64,000 nt of DNA, from NCBI RefSeq assembly GCF_901933205.1, contig NC_044601.1:31782352-31846351 (forward strand), read 5' to 3'. The translations under genes were made by a program, and so were the position numbers. Source of the stretch: Camarhynchus parvulus (Eukaryota; Chordata; Aves; Passeriformes; Thraupidae). The notes under the pieces are model-generated. The model did not search any database. It was not told the origin of the DNA and saw only the letters and a program-made list of their open reading frames with translations. This document shows positions 50,801 through 64,000 of this stretch, in pieces (position 1 is the stretch's first letter; each line of letters starts with the position of its first letter).

Positions 50801-53800
50801 TGGAATATGACAAGACTCCAGTGAGACCAGAGAGATAAGTTTTCACATCAGGATATGCAAACTTTTTCTTTTCAGGCAATGTTGTAACTTCAGACACAAA
50901 AATTACTGGATTACAACACATCAGATTGTTTCATTTTCCAGTGCTTTATTTAAAGTGTTTAAAGCTTAATTAATCTCAACAGCAGTAGGGTGGCAGAGAA
51001 TGAATCTGTCTGAATGGACTCTTGATTGCAGTTTCATAATCACTGAGCTTTTAATTAGTGACCCTTACATTGCTTAAAAAACAAGTCTTTTCTTCATTAA
51101 ACGATTGATCAAGGACTTGATGCAGGCAACTCCTTTCTTTTCTTTATTTTATGTTATTTTACTTTGAAATAGTTAACCAATGTATTTAGAGAGCTGAAAG
51201 TGAAAAAAAGGTATTTTCTGTTTTGTTTTTCAGATTATACTACAGAGGTCACTTACTGCTTTCTTGCTAAGTATGTGTTAACAGTCTGTCTTAGGAAGCA
51301 GTAGGGCCTTTGAGTGTGTTTAGGAGGATGGGAAGACTAATTTTCATGTCTACATATAGTTTCCGATCTTTACAATGAAGTCTATGTAAATGTTAGATAG
51401 AGCTGAGAAAATCTATGACATTCGGTATTGAACTTCCATTAGCCTCTGGCTGTTCTATTTCAAGGTATATTTGAGGCTGAAACATGTTGCTCGTTTGATG
51501 TGCAGGATAAAATTGTGTATTTGTTGATAGTGTTGGTGTGGATGGTTGCCTTTGGTACTATTTATATAATAGCTGTTTATTTGTGTAATAGTTCTAAATA
51601 AAAAATAAATGCACTATTGTTAAGATAGTATTAAACGTGCAATCATTCCTCAGTCACTAAAGAAATAAACTTTTCCAGATAGTGTCTCTCTTGAAATATC
51701 TCTGAGGTTAGACATGATTTTTTTTCCTATATTGAAATAATAACTATTAGGTTAGACCTATATCTAATTCCTGTTGCACATTCCAGTTCAGATTTAGTTG
51801 TGCTCTTTCTCATTTAGTTAACATGGGATCATTGTTCTTAACATATATTTAAATCCAAGTGGATTCCGCTACAAGATCAAGCTCTGAACTTGGCTCTTGA
51901 CTTGAGTAAGGGGTGGTGTAGTATGCCTCAGTACCATCCACAGGCCTTTGTAGTTTCATATTCTTTCTGTGAAAATGCATTTAAACTTTTTCATTTTCTA
52001 CAGATTATGCTGGTTTATCTCTAGGTATGTCTTTAATTTTATTTTATTTTCTGTTTAGTTTCAATTTATCTGAGGTATTTAAAATCCTTTTTCAAAGGAA
52101 CTTGAAATACAGAGAGATGTACTATATGTAAGGATTTTAACATTGCACTGAATAGGATTCAAAATATTTATGTTTCAACCTAGAACTTCAGAATTTTATC
52201 CATAGACAAAATTCCTGTGTCCATCAGAAAAAGGTGCTCCAAAGTAAGGACAAAGGAATCCCATGTATTATATGGTGGATATTTACTATAAATAAAGAGA
52301 AGGAAATTGCAAGGTAATTATCACAGTAATTTATGTCTGTCTTATGAACAGTGTGTACTTCCAGATGCAGAAGTGAAAAATGAGTGAAGGCTCTGAGCAA
52401 TACTGCCATGGTACACAAGAGATGCTCATGCCAAGGGGCATGGGCAGTGAGACACAAAGCAGAGGACAGAAGTGGGCACGGCTTACTTAGGATTACACAA
52501 TTGTTTCACCAGGAGAAAATTTACCAGTTTTTGCTAATCAGATTGCAAAAGATAAAAACATGCGTGATTTAGAGACCCTCTCAATGCGTTAAACAGTGAA
52601 TTGTGTTTTGTGTCACTCTATTCATTTAAATTGTTGAAAAACTGAATCAAGTCCAGTCAGCTGTGAGCACTTAAAAATATCTTTCTTTGTCTCCTGGATT
52701 TTACAACTTCACTACCCATCTTTTATGGGCTTTTTAAAATATGTAAAATATAAAATCATGTGGTTGGAGCTGTAAGCAATTGTGCATCAATAATAAGCTA
52801 CTCTGTATGCTATAATACCAGTATATACCCTATGTTAGTTTGTATAAAGAATAGCTCTTCACTTAATGTATCATGCATACAATTAAATTTAAAAAATAAA
52901 AAAATAAAATCTTCTGTCACACATTACAAATTAAAGGGATTCAAAATATATGGTTGTAAAATAAGTAGTTGTTTTCCAGCTAGCATCTATTTTGCTCATA
53001 TTAGTCTTGTGTTCAGCTCTTCATAGATATGCTTCTGTATAGTTTCTTTATCCCTTTAAAAGAAGCATTTGCAAAGTAATGCATGAATAGTCAGCTTTAT
53101 ATAGTGTTGTGCACTAGGGAATCCTGGTGTTTTTTAGTGGAAATGTTTTCAGAACAATGTTTTCAGAGTGGCAAGTAGCTCCTTGCAACTAATGCATCAG
53201 TTTCTGCATCCTGTAACTATATAATGGTGAGGGGAAAAGCAGTGTAATGGAGTTAGATTGTAAAAATCACATCTATTTGAAGGGTGGGATTTGAAGTCAG
53301 TAGTACATGAGTCCTTTAACTGAGGAGGAGACAAAAAGAGCTCCATATTTGTGGAGAGAACTGCAGATGATCTATTCAACTGCATCTAGATTGTCAAAAC
53401 ACAAGGAAAAGTGCTCCACAAACATCAGCAGAAGAGAACAGGGGGATAGGGCCAAGTCTCACTCTTCATTTGAATGTCTTTGGGAAGACTTTCAGTTTGA
53501 ATCTGTTTCATAGCTCCCTTTTGTAGCGTTTAAGTGGCAACAAGGTTTTGTTTTTGTTTTTTTTGTAGCTTGTTTTGAGTCTATACTGAAGTTTTTATGT
53601 TCTCAGGGTGGTAGTACCCTACACTGAATAAAACATCAAGTAAGTCTTCCTTTTACTCTGATTGCTCAAGCAGGGGCTAATGCTGCATTCTAGTTCTCAG
53701 TTACCTTGCATCTTGCAGACTTTGCAAAGGTTATTTTGGGTTATAATGGGTACCCTGGGAGAAGAAAGACCTGATACTTTCAGTCTACTCACCTTGTTTT

Positions 53801-56201
53801 CATTGAAATCAAACTTCTGAGAATCATCCCAACAAACTCCAGGAATTTATGAAGTGAAAACAGTTTGCAAGAGCATTGAGACATGGACTTGAAGAAACTG
53901 ATCAGATTGTGCCATCGATCAGTTAACACTGATTCTTACTGGGGCAGGATAAATGCTGTCATCATGTGTTTTAATACAGCATGAATCAACATAGCCTTAG
54001 TTATACCAGTGTAGACGAAATAGTGGTTGAATATCTGCAGATAACAATAGTAATTTTAAATCAAGTTATTTTGGCTAAGAAGAGGTATGGTGGAAGACCC
54101 TTCTCAAGGTAGCTTTTCCTTTGTTCTCATTTACCAAAAGGTACTAACTAAGCTATGCATCCATATCTGGACCTTGTTTTCTTTATAAAGGAACAATTGA
54201 CTATTCAACTCATATTTTGTAGAGTATATGCTAGTACTTTATGCTATAAACAGCCCCAAGAGCAGTCACTTTCTTATAGTGCATCTCTCAGTGAAACAAA
54301 GTAGTTTCACACAAAAATCTTAGATAGCATAAACTGCAAAAGCTTTGGCCATAGAATAGCATATTATACTAAAAGTCAAAGGAAAACCAGACTAATACCT
54401 CTTTCAATCCCACTAGCTGCCCCTTGTCTTGCATAAAAGAGAGCACCCCATTAAAAATGGGAACAAAAATCCTGACTATTTTCTTTACGTGTGCTCTCAA
54501 CAACAGAAAAATAATCACTTTCGTATCACCTAAGTTGAGTGTATCCTAAAAACATGAGAGGTGTTTTACAGGAATCACTCTGGTTGCAGAAAATGAGGAA
54601 ATGTTTTACTGTGCTAAAGCCGTCTGTGCCAAGGAATAATTTTATATTTCTGTAGCAGAGGTCATTTTCATAACATTGGTATAATAAAATAAATTACAAA
54701 AGAAAGCAAGACAGTCTTGTTTTCCTTAGTTTGTTGCAAGAATAAAAATAAATCTAAATAATGTATTATAGGGTGAAAATTATGTGAGCAATTTCACACT
54801 AGTCTGTTGCATAGGGGGTGGTACCAGCCACCTTCCCGGAAGAAGGCACCAGAAAGTAAGTTACAGGAGAATCAGCTTAATAGGGTATCAAGGCTGTAAT
54901 TCTTTTAAGACCAGGAAAAACATCAGTGATATATTTTGAGTAGATCAAGCTGGTATGGGGAATTGTTATTACAGAAGCCTGGGGAATATATTCAGGAGAA
55001 AAAAAGATTTGATGGAATGAGACAGGAGGTGAATTCAAAGGTGTTGCATTGTGTGTAGAGTACAGAATATGGGAGCAGCTTTAGCAGCTGCACACTTTAT
55101 GAATGTCAGAACTGAAATCCAGATATCAGGAAGGCAAGAAGAGAGATAATCACTTGGGTGAATATTTTCACTACTTTGACAGAGTGACATAATTCTTAAT
55201 TTATTCCAGTATGCATTTTACTCTGTGATGGTGATATAATTTGACCCTAGTGTATCAACTTGTGGACTCATAGTAGTCTAAAATATGTTAAAGTGAACTC
55301 ACACTGCACAGCAGTGGAAGCAATTCTGAAAACTAATTGTACCATCTGGTGTTCCAGGACTACATTTAGTCATCACATTTTTTACAGGAAGAGGCAAACT
55401 TTTTCAGAGGCAGAATCAGAGATAAGAGAGAGTTGTAAACATACACCATTTTCATTAAAATAATAGTGCAATAAGTATTTTCTGCTTTTTTGTTTTTTCT
55501 ATTTACAAATAACAGAGGACATTAAATCTTGAAATGACATATGCACTCAAGTTTTAAGGCCAGCGCAATTCTTTTAAGGTTGCAGAAATTATGTCAAGTG
55601 TCCATTTGGAAAATAAAGGGTGCCTCAGAATGGATCTTGGAAACTAGGGTAACTTTTAAAGCCCCTGCATAGTTCCCTGGAATTCTAAAACTTACATCAG
55701 CATTTAATCAACATACTGTTTCTACGCACTGTGCTTCCTATTTCCTTAAGCCAGGACCCATGACATCAAATAATAAGGCCTTAAATATTTTAAAAGAAAA
55801 TGTTGGGGTGTTTTTATGTATTCCAGACATTAATATATTTTTAATTGACCAAGCCTTTCTGTATGTTATTTTTATAAAAATATGTTTAAATAGTAATTAA
55901 ATTAAAAAAAAAAAAGGTAACTTAAAAGCTGGCAGCAGCAAGAAAGCACCTGAGACAAAAGCTGTAACAAATTATTAGGAAGAGTTGTCTTCATCCAAAG
56001 AGGTCTGTTTCTCTTTCTTAGTAGTAGCAGGTGTTCATACTGTGATTTCCTATACAGTGGTATTCTAGGCAAAAATTTCACTTGCCTTTTTGGCACAGGT
56101 ATGTTCCTTTGAATTCACACTAGAAACTTTTGTTCCTACTTCCCCTTTTACAGTCATATCCTAGGAGAAACTTCAGTTTACAAGCCTCCAAAATATTGGA
56201 C

Positions 56202-56229
56202 TATAATTGTACTCCAGTGTACAATTATA
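56202..56229. repeat. Inverted repeat, 11-bp arms
   Basis: TATAATTGTAC (56202-56212) and GTACAATTATA (56219-56229) are perfect complements with loop TCCAGT. Intron 6; function unknown. Confidence 0.5.
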
Positions 56230-58879
56230 CTGGGCTAGAAAATGAACTCGTTGTCTCTTTTTCTTTAACTCTTTTTAAATACTTGTCCTAGTAAATCTGT
56301 GCCTTCTATTTTTGAATGGACAAATACCACATATAAATCATCCAACACTAATCAGGCTGTTTAAGCATGAAGGATTTGCTCCCATGTGTCAGGTGTTTTA
56401 TTTGTAAAAAAATGTTCTAGAAAGAAAAATGCGGATTTCATAATACTTTTTTCCTGTTATCTGTTTTTAAAATGGGAAATTTGTTTTTAAATGATCTGAG
56501 GAATAATTTGTCTCTTAAAAGAACTTCAGAGAGAATTTTCACTTTCAAGACCTCCTCTACTCCTCTATCAAGTTTTTGTGTGACACTGTTAAACACAGAT
56601 AGCTGCTTATATTTTCCAGATGTTCACAGTGGTCCCACTTGCTTTCTGATAGTTTCAAGAGCTACTACATGCTCTAAGATTAGTTTCCAGCAACTGAACA
56701 GAACTTGACTCAAGCTGAAAACAGCAAGAAAGAGAATATGCTTTAGAAAAGGCTAGTTCTGTATGGATGCTGTAAAGAACAGTATTTTTTCTTTTATCTT
56801 TGAAAGAATATCCTCTGTGGGTATTCTGAATTCATGAGGGTCAGAATTCTATGACGAGGTTCCATTAGATATTCCACACGATGAAAGTTTAATGTTTAAA
56901 ATAAAGTGTACTTACCTGAAGACATTTGATATTGTGAGGGATTTTGATTTAACAGAAAATGATATGGCAATATACTGAAATCAATGCAAGCCATTGTGCA
57001 GCCATTGCAATACACCGTGGGATCACAGTACAAATCTTATTCTCACTATTGGCCCTCATATGCTCACTGTCATGATGCTGAGCATCCCCTGGGGCTGGGA
57101 AGGAATATGTGTGTAAAAGCCTGCTCAAGCTCACTGCTCTGTTCAAAGTTCATTTTGTCAGTTATTCAGTTTTTATACTCTCTTTTGAGCTGAGAGATAT
57201 GCACTTACCCCTTTCTGGGCTGGCTAACTCAAGAAGCCATTCACACTCTTTTGATTAACTCAGGCATAAACATTTCCACAATCAGTTATTCCACTGAACT
57301 GATATAGGCATTTATCTAAAACTAGCTCTCCAGACCCTCTTGGGTTCAGTTTTCTTTGCAGCAGCTGTGATCAGTCATTCTTTGCTCAGCTTCATAAGTA
57401 CATCACCCTTGCCACCACACCTCTTTTAGGCGTTTCCTGACCAGAAATCAAAAGGTAATTTTATTTCTTTAATAAACAGGTTTATCCAAGAAAATCAGTT
57501 TTAAAAAAGAAAAATGGAAGATAAACTAAAAGACCAAAAAGAGAAGAAAAAGAAAAGTGAATATATGTATGTGCTCAGAAGCGTAGAGATGGTCAAATGA
57601 ATAAGATACAGCCTTCATAGCATGTGCATCTTGTAGCACTACACAAGTGTAGGTGTCAGTCTGGATTAGTGGGGCATGCAGTCACAAAGGTAAAGAAGAA
57701 AAAGGGAAGTGTATTCTTTGGTTTATGTATTTCCCAGTCATAGTGGTGATCTGTTTATACCAGTCTTTCCTTAGCGTCTGTGTGGGAAAGCCTGAAAGAC
57801 TGCCAAGCAACATTGTCACATTGCCCACCTTTAAAGAAGATGGAATTGTAGAACAAGTTGTAAAACAGAAAGCAAATTTGAATTGTTAAAATTACTTCCT
57901 GCGGTATACTGCAGTGTTCACTGTCATCCATCTCACCATTTCGCAGAGTAACAAAGGCTTTTGTTGGTGTACATAAACAGTTTTATGGTAGGAAGCAGGC
58001 CCAAACTCATTATCTGGGGCATGTGATAATCATTCAAAGTAAGCTGTGTATCTGTCATGCCTATCCAATGCATCAGTGAAAAGCATATCCTCAAGATTAA
58101 CTTATTTATGCATGTATTTGGTGAGAGCTGTTCTTGTGCTAAGCTTACAACCTGTTGCTGGCTCTTTAAGTAACAAACTTTCCCTTTACTAGGTGAGCCT
58201 CATTCAGTTTTGTTGCCAAATTAAGTGGGGTGTCTTCAAAGTCACATCTTATTTGATTGTATACAGCAATTCCATGAAGGTTTCATAAGGCACTCTTATA
58301 ATTTACCCAGGTAATTTAGGGACTGAAAGTCTTTATTGTGTAAGTCTTAAAAATAGACATTTCTACTTCTGTCCAAATGTTTAATTTATAAATTTAGATC
58401 AAAATTCTTATTAATTTTATATGCCATGTAAAGCAAACACCTAGAAAAGTTGCTCATGAAAATTATGCCATGACAAAGTTAAAGTAAACTGTTTCAATTT
58501 CTTAGAAGATTGAGTTGCTTCTTAGAAAGGTTATGTTTGGTTTTTCTTTCATGTTCATAGTATGACAAAAAAAGAAGCAAAGAAAATTTTTATTGCGTAA
58601 AACTTCATATCCAATTGGTCATATTTTCTTCTGAGTAGAATCATTTAAGACCTCTTTAATACTAATTATATACAATCTATTCAAGTTGGGGTTTTTTCTC
58701 TTTCTAGATTACAGAAAGAAGGTGAAATGAGGAGAAAAGGAAGTTGTGACTTTCTCAAATTTATGGCTTTCAGCTTTTCTTTTAATACTATGGAGTTTCC
58801 TTTTCCATCTGTGTCTTTTCCTGTTCATGCATACTTTTATGGAAAAGTTTTCCACTTGGTGATGTTGCCTTTAAAAAAA

Positions 58880-58890
58880 GGGGGGGGGGG
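58880..58890. repeat. Poly-G run
   Basis: A run of 7 A (58873-58879) is followed by 11 G. A short homopolymer pair, likely prone to slippage and sequencing error. Confidence 0.75.
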
Positions 58891-59338
58891 CAATTAAAGT
58901 ATTTTAAAAGTATACTGACTGTACTCAGTGACAGTGTGTTATGGTGTTGAATATTTTCCTTTAAATTTTTAAGAAATTTTTGTATGTGCCTTATAAGTTA
59001 AAAAAAGATGACATGGGAATTATTTGTCAGTTTTTACTCTAGAAGAAAATATCCTTGAGTTCAGAGCTGCCTTGCTTCATAAACTATTTGGAAGTGGTAG
59101 CCTGCATATGCTTTCATATGGTTTGAAGCATCCTGGATAATTCAGTAAAAAAAACTGACAAAAAGAATTGTTTACAGATGTCAAGATACTGAAAAGGAAG
59201 TGAAAAAGAAGATGAAGCATAGACCAGGTAATGCATATTAAGAAAAGTACTAGTCTTCAGCCTGTATGTGTGAAGTCATGGGCATTGCTCCCACTGAGGA
59301 AGGAGATCAGAGAATGGTAAAGGCCTGTTCTCTGAAAA

Positions 59339-59925
59339 TTTCAGAATTGTTAGGGTTGGAAGGGACTTCTGGAGATCGTCCAGTCCAATCCCCCTGCAAA
59401 AGTAAGTTCACCTAGAGCTGGTGAAAAAAGAAATGTCCAGGTGGATTTGAATGTCTTCCGAGAGAGAGACTCCACAATGTCCCTAGGCAGCCTGTTCCTG
59501 TGCTCTGACATCCTCAATGTAAAGAAATTTTTCTCATGTTGAGGTGGAATTTCTTGTGTTTTGGTTATGACCATTGCTACTTGTCCTGTCATGGGCACCA
59601 TGGAAAAGAGTCTGGCACCATCCTCTTGGCACCTGCCTTTGACATATTTATATTCACTAATGAGATCCCCTCTCAGTTTTCTCTTCTCTGGACTAAACAG
59701 GCCCAGCTCCTGTGGTCTCTCCTCAGAAGAGAGATGCTCCAGATCACGAATCACCTCTGTTTCCTCCACTGGACCCTCTGCAGTAGCTCTTTGTCTTGGG
59801 CCCAGAACTGCACATGGCACTCAGGTGTGGCCTCACTCAAGCTGAGTAGAGGGGCAGGATTGCCTCACTCAGCCTGCTGGCAATGCTCTTCCCAATGTGC
59901 CCAGGATACCATTGGTCCTCATGAT
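59339..59925 (-). mobile_element. CR1 LINE 3' fragment, about 590 bp, antisense
   Basis: From its 3' end at 59339 ('TTAGGGTTGGAAGGGACTTC', 'tggagatcgtccagtccaat') it continues through 'tcatgttgaggtggaatttc', 'tttgacatatttatattcac', 'gagatcccctctcagttttc' and 'ggcccagaactgcacatggc' to 'aggataccattggtcctc'. It is the reverse complement of the same kind of CR1 as 34240-34888: both carry the CCACCTCAACATGAG and GTGCCAAGAGGATGGTGCCA blocks, so they are probably one subfamily. A 156-codon minus-strand frame (59350-59820) is a remnant of CR1, not a host gene. Confidence 0.95.
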
Positions 59926-62632
59926 CAGCTGAGTAAACTGAATGTTAGGACTGAGCAGGAAAGAATAGAAAACCACAGAAAAATCATTATGTTGGTCTTC
60001 TATTATCCCATGGTGCAATAGTCATTTTAACTATAACCACTTTTGTCTGAAAGACTGTAGTAGTACAAGAGTAAGTAAGGTATGCAATGGGACATAAGAT
60101 GTCAAATACACATTAATGGCCTCTGCCAGAGGAGTTGCTAAATTCACTAAATCTTCTCCGTTGATCACTGCAGTTGCTGACAGTTCTAGGAGGGCATAAA
60201 TTACTTTTAATAGATGAATAGAGCTTTGTATTTGAATTAGAACACCCTCTCTGCAGTCTTCATAAAAGGAGAAATATGTACTGTTGTAGGCAACTACACT
60301 CTGGAGTTATTTGCCATGACACATTATAGACCCAGGTAGATGCAAGTAAGAAGGAATACCCAAATTCAGAGAATAAGTACTTTGCTGGCTGTAAAAGTTG
60401 ACTGTACCGATGCAGCCAGCCTTTAGCTCAGGGCATCCCTACATCCCTTGTCAGCAAAGGCCAGGAATGGGCAGTGGGGAAAATTTACTTATTGTCTCCT
60501 CTGTGTATTCATCTTGGCAGAAATGTTTTCCATGTGGGCAGTATTTTAGAAGAAAATTAGTATCTTCCAGCACTTTTGCCATCCCATCCCTCTAGCAGCA
60601 CCTTGGAGGCCTGTGGACCCTTCGGATGTTGCAAGAACTAAAACCCTAAAACTGTGTAAACACACATTCGGAATTTATTTTTGCAATTATGGCATGCATA
60701 CATGCTCTCCATTTTTAGTCTTTTCCCCTGCTCAGGGGAAGTTAAGGATTAAAGTGCAGCAGTTTGTTTCAAGGTGTAGGAGTAAGCTTAATAGTCTATT
60801 CTGAAACATAAAATCACACACTTATTAGTACATATAAATTAGTGTAGTTATTGATGTTCTGCTGAAAGCATGGATTTTCTAAGATGTACATAAATCTTAA
60901 AATAACAAAAGACATGAATAAAATTTAAGTTATGCTTGGGAATAATGCAACAGAAGCTGATTTGATTGTATCCCATTATTTTTTCTGATGTCTTGAAGTG
61001 ATGTGTGTTTGTGAAGATACCCCGCACACACATATAGGTATATTTGCCCTCGCTGTTATATTGCTCACTTAAAAAGAGAGAAATAAATATTCCCGGACTT
61101 TGCATTTTGCATTTGAGACTTCTGGTTGTTAACTGTCTTGTTTTGATTACTGCTGTGGTTAAGAGCTGCTGATTCACAGACAACCGACAAAACTTGTTTT
61201 TCCTGGAAGTCATCTGTGACTCTCTTCACAACAGCTTGTGCTAACTAGACTTTGATTAGACTTTGAAGTGTCCCCTTGGTGGAAAACTTTTTTTTCCTGC
61301 TTTTTTAAAAAAAGATCTGCTTTTTTAGCAGGTCTACTAAAAAAATAATTTGTTAGATTAGTAATCAAGTGCAGTTAAATAATGATTTTTATGCATAAAA
61401 GCCCATTGATTTTCCAGTTCATTTAAAATATATTTTAAATATTATACCGTAAAATATTTATTTGTGAATCAAAAGCCAGATGTACTTGGGCTTTAAATTA
61501 TGCTTCTATTGTAGTCCTTGTGAGTTTTGTGCATCACTGATAATTCAAATAAAGATCATGCTATTGGAAGTTCTGAATAAATGCATGGCTAATACCATGA
61601 CAAAAAAATCTTTAATATCTTGTGAAACCAAGGAAGTTCAGAGGAAAATAAATGTAACTGGGATGAGTAAGTAATTTGGGTGGTTAGAGTTCCAGAATAT
61701 TAACTCTGTTTTTACAGTGCTCACTGTAAAAGGAAAAGAACCATTTTCTAGCCTTTTAGAATGCAGTATTACAGCCATACCTATGTGTTTTATGGTCACT
61801 GTAAGGAAGACGATGTTTGTAAGCTTGACTGCATGTCTCTTACTGTGTTTCTGTTTGAGGTTTGTTTACTGTGGAGTTTTTGTTCCTGGGGGCAATGCTG
61901 ACAATTGCCTTTTTAACATAGGTAGGGGATTTATGTTCAAGGCAGCTGGCCATGCATGAATAGGTAAAGCTAACAGACTTGTTCAGACACTTTAGCTGGT
62001 GAGGTGTTAAGTGTAACATCCCTGTCAGATGAACCAGCACTTTTCGACAGAAATGGTGTAGATAGGTGCCTAATTTGAAAGAATAAGTAGGTTGATGATT
62101 TGATGAATATGTTCATTAACAAACAGGAAAATTTATCACAGTTTGTAGAATGAAACACCCCCGACTAAGGGTAGTACTAATAGCAGGAGTAATAAACTAC
62201 TGCTGTGACTTGGGGAAAAGTTCCACTTTTTTGAAGCAGCATTTATTTCATTTGGATTTACATGTTTGATAAAAAAATGTAGTCCCTTATGCTCTTCTTC
62301 TCAGGCGCAAAGCTACAACTTTACTCTTCTAATTGATGTGGCATGTATTTTTTTCTGGATTAACTTGAGGAAAAGTTATCCACAGAGAGAAGTAATTTGA
62401 ATGTATTACATTTGATTCATGTGTTCAATCAAGTTTTTTTTTGGTTTCATAGCTTTTTATAGATAAATAATCAGATCCTTCCTTATATTGCCAGTGAGAT
62501 AAAGTTACTGATTTCTAGCTAATACTTTTCAGATACTAAGTGTTTTAATTTGAAACAGTGTGTTGAGGCTAATGGGTTTCACTAGGAATATCTTAATCAT
62601 AACAAGGGAACAATTGTTCATTGACCTTTTAT

Positions 62633-62687
62633 TGTTTTGGGGTTTTTTTTGTTGTTGTTGGTTTTTTTCCTTTTTTTTTTTTTTTAA
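62633..62687. repeat. T/G-rich low-complexity tract
   Basis: T runs with GG/GGGG and TTGTTGTTG, ending in about 17 T. Same type as the tracts at 9774 and 16471. Confidence 0.75.
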
Positions 62688-63425
62688 TGTGGATTTAATC
62701 TTGGAGCAGTTCCAGCTGTGTTAATAAACCTCAGGAAGCTTCACTGAACATAAATATATTTTAAAAAATTCGGTCTTTTACCTAATACATAGACAACTAA
62801 GCAAGAGCAGCTGCTTACTGAAGTCAGTTTCTGTTTTACTACATATGAAATTCATAATCAAAAACAAAACATGAAACTAGTTCACAGCTAGTAGTTGGCT
62901 GATATACACTCAGTAGTTGCTGTTGAATCTGGCTTGCACATAGGAGGTTGAATTTAGTTAATAGGGGAGAAGTCATAAAGCATTAATTGCTTTTGATGCT
63001 TTCAGACATTTCTAAAATCAGCAATCTAATTTAATCTCAATGAAATTTAAATCTTATGTTTTATCTGCCAAACTTATAAAATTCAAACATAATCAATTTT
63101 CTTCAAAGAATTCCAAGTATGAAAACATTTTGGTCATATGTCAGGATATATATGAGCATTACTTGAGTATTATATGAATATTATATGATCAATATATGAG
63201 TATTATTGAAAATTCTTAATAATGCTGACTACTTCTTTTGCAGAATAGGTATGAAATGGAAACATTTGTAATTCCTGGGGAGTAAACGGGAAGGGGGGGC
63301 AATCAGAATAGTGGACAGCAACTGGTGGTACTCATGTTGTATGGAAAAACTGCCAGTTTAGAGGGAAAACCTGCCATTTTAGAGGGACACAAGTATAAAT
63401 TGCTGCATGACATTGATACTATATG

Positions 63426-63529
63426 GTTTGGTGTTTTTTTTGGTTTTTGGGGTTTTTTTTGTGTGTGGGGGGGGTTTTTTTTGTTTGTCTGTTTTTGTGG
63501 GGTTTTTTTTGTTTGTTTGGTTTTTATTT
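63426..63529. repeat. G/T-rich low-complexity tract
   Basis: About 100 bp alternate T runs and G runs: 'GGTGTTTTTTTTGG', 'TGTGTGGGGGGGG', 'GTGGGGTTTTTTTTG'. At least four separate runs of 3 or more G lie on the sense strand, which could allow G-quadruplex formation. The Phe/Gly/Val-rich open frames are artefacts. Confidence 0.8.
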
Positions 63530-64000
63530 CATTTTAGAGTTTAGAAGAAGGTTAGGGGATTTCTTTTCCCTTGAGAAAGCTAGAGGTTATCATACAGTTT
63601 TCTGTTTGTACTGAGCATCATCAGGAAGAGGGAGGTTTGGGAATCCTCTTTCTGTAGATCCCGGCAATTAAGTTTTATCCAACTGAGAATAGCCATCAAC
63701 ACTGTCATGACTGAGCTTCAGATGGCAACTAAACACCACCGAGCTGCTCGCTCTTTCCCCACACAGTGAAATGAGAGGAGAAAATTGCAAGGGTAAGAGT
63801 GAAAAAAGCAATGGGTTCAGATAAAAATAGTTTCCTAATTGAAATAAAAATAACAGTAAGAATGATAGCAATAATGAGAAGGAAAATAACAGAGATAAGT
63901 AAATGCCAGGCAAGATGATGCTGCTGAAAACAACTGCTTACCACCAACCAACCAAAGGCTGGCCAGTTCCTGAGCATCAGCCCCTTGGCAGCCTCCTGCC

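Larger units (their letters stand above)
42680..64000 (+). other. ADAMTS19: Intron 6 of ADAMTS19 (5' part, at least 21.3 kb)
   Basis: No stretch resembling the expected next exon (IAYLSG-type strand, then the HExxHxxGxxH zinc site) was seen up to the end of the window, so the intron probably continues. It contains a CR1 (45280), a solo LTR (46906), a long antisense CR1 (59339), T/G tracts and small repeats. Reading by eye could miss an exon, but an intact zinc-site exon would normally be recognisable. Confidence 0.75.

Noticed and set aside
59350..60021. Open frames of 94-161 codons on both strands
   Set aside because: They overlap the antisense CR1 at 59339-59925; the minus-strand one is a remnant of CR1 and the plus-strand ones are its shadow.
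63150..63205. TATATGAGTATTATATGAATATTATATG-like words as a microsatellite
   Set aside because: Too short and irregular to be called a repeat with confidence.
42680..64000. Search for the next ADAMTS19 exon with the HExxHxxGxxH zinc site
   Set aside because: No matching translation was seen in any forward frame by eye; it is taken to lie beyond the window.

Overview
The window is vertebrate, almost certainly avian, nuclear DNA. It is AT-rich, dominated by introns, and carries short protein-coding exons with GT-AG splice sites. The interspersed repeats are typical of birds: several 3' fragments of CR1 LINEs in both orientations, a solo class II (ERVK-type) LTR with intact target-site duplication, and a tRNA-Ile-derived SINE fused to a CR1-like tail. 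That last element resembles the TguSINE1 type known from songbirds, so a passerine is the best guess.

The only gene I can support is a middle section of ADAMTS19, a secreted zinc metalloprotease, on the + strand. Five exons (23351-23516, 30151-30323, 31254-31337, 32154-32311, 42636-42679) join without a frame break into about 208 codons. They cover the end of the prodomain (cysteine-switch Cys, two basic furin-type sites) and the first half of the catalytic domain. They probably correspond to exons 2-6. The signal peptide and the first, GC-rich prodomain exon lie upstream of the window. The zinc-binding HExxHxxGxxH exon and all thrombospondin and spacer domains lie downstream. The window therefore holds at least 23.3 kb of intron 1, introns 2-5 complete (about 6.6, 0.93, 0.82 and 10.3 kb), and at least 21.3 kb of intron 6.

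Layout: 1-23350 is intron 1, with a 530-bp CTTT tract (6922-7451), a CR1 fragment (13458-13765), T/G-rich low-complexity tracts, the tRNA-derived SINE (about 17612-17750) and a small CR1 end (19323). The exon cluster is 23351-32311, with one CR1 in intron 2. Intron 5 (32312-42635) carries a tail-to-tail pair of CR1 copies (34240-35428) and a striking 23-bp-stem hairpin (39691-39744). Intron 6 (from 42680) carries a CR1 (45280-45620), the solo LTR (46906-47841, TSD CTTGTC) and a long CR1 (59339-59925).

I found no bacterial-type system, CRISPR array, second gene or intact functional RNA gene. The other open frames are short and lie in introns, or are by-products of simple repeats and CR1. The points most worth checking are the 23-bp hairpin, the equivalent alternative splice pairs at the exon 4/5 junction, the long triplex-prone pyrimidine tract, and the insertions usable as phylogenetic markers.
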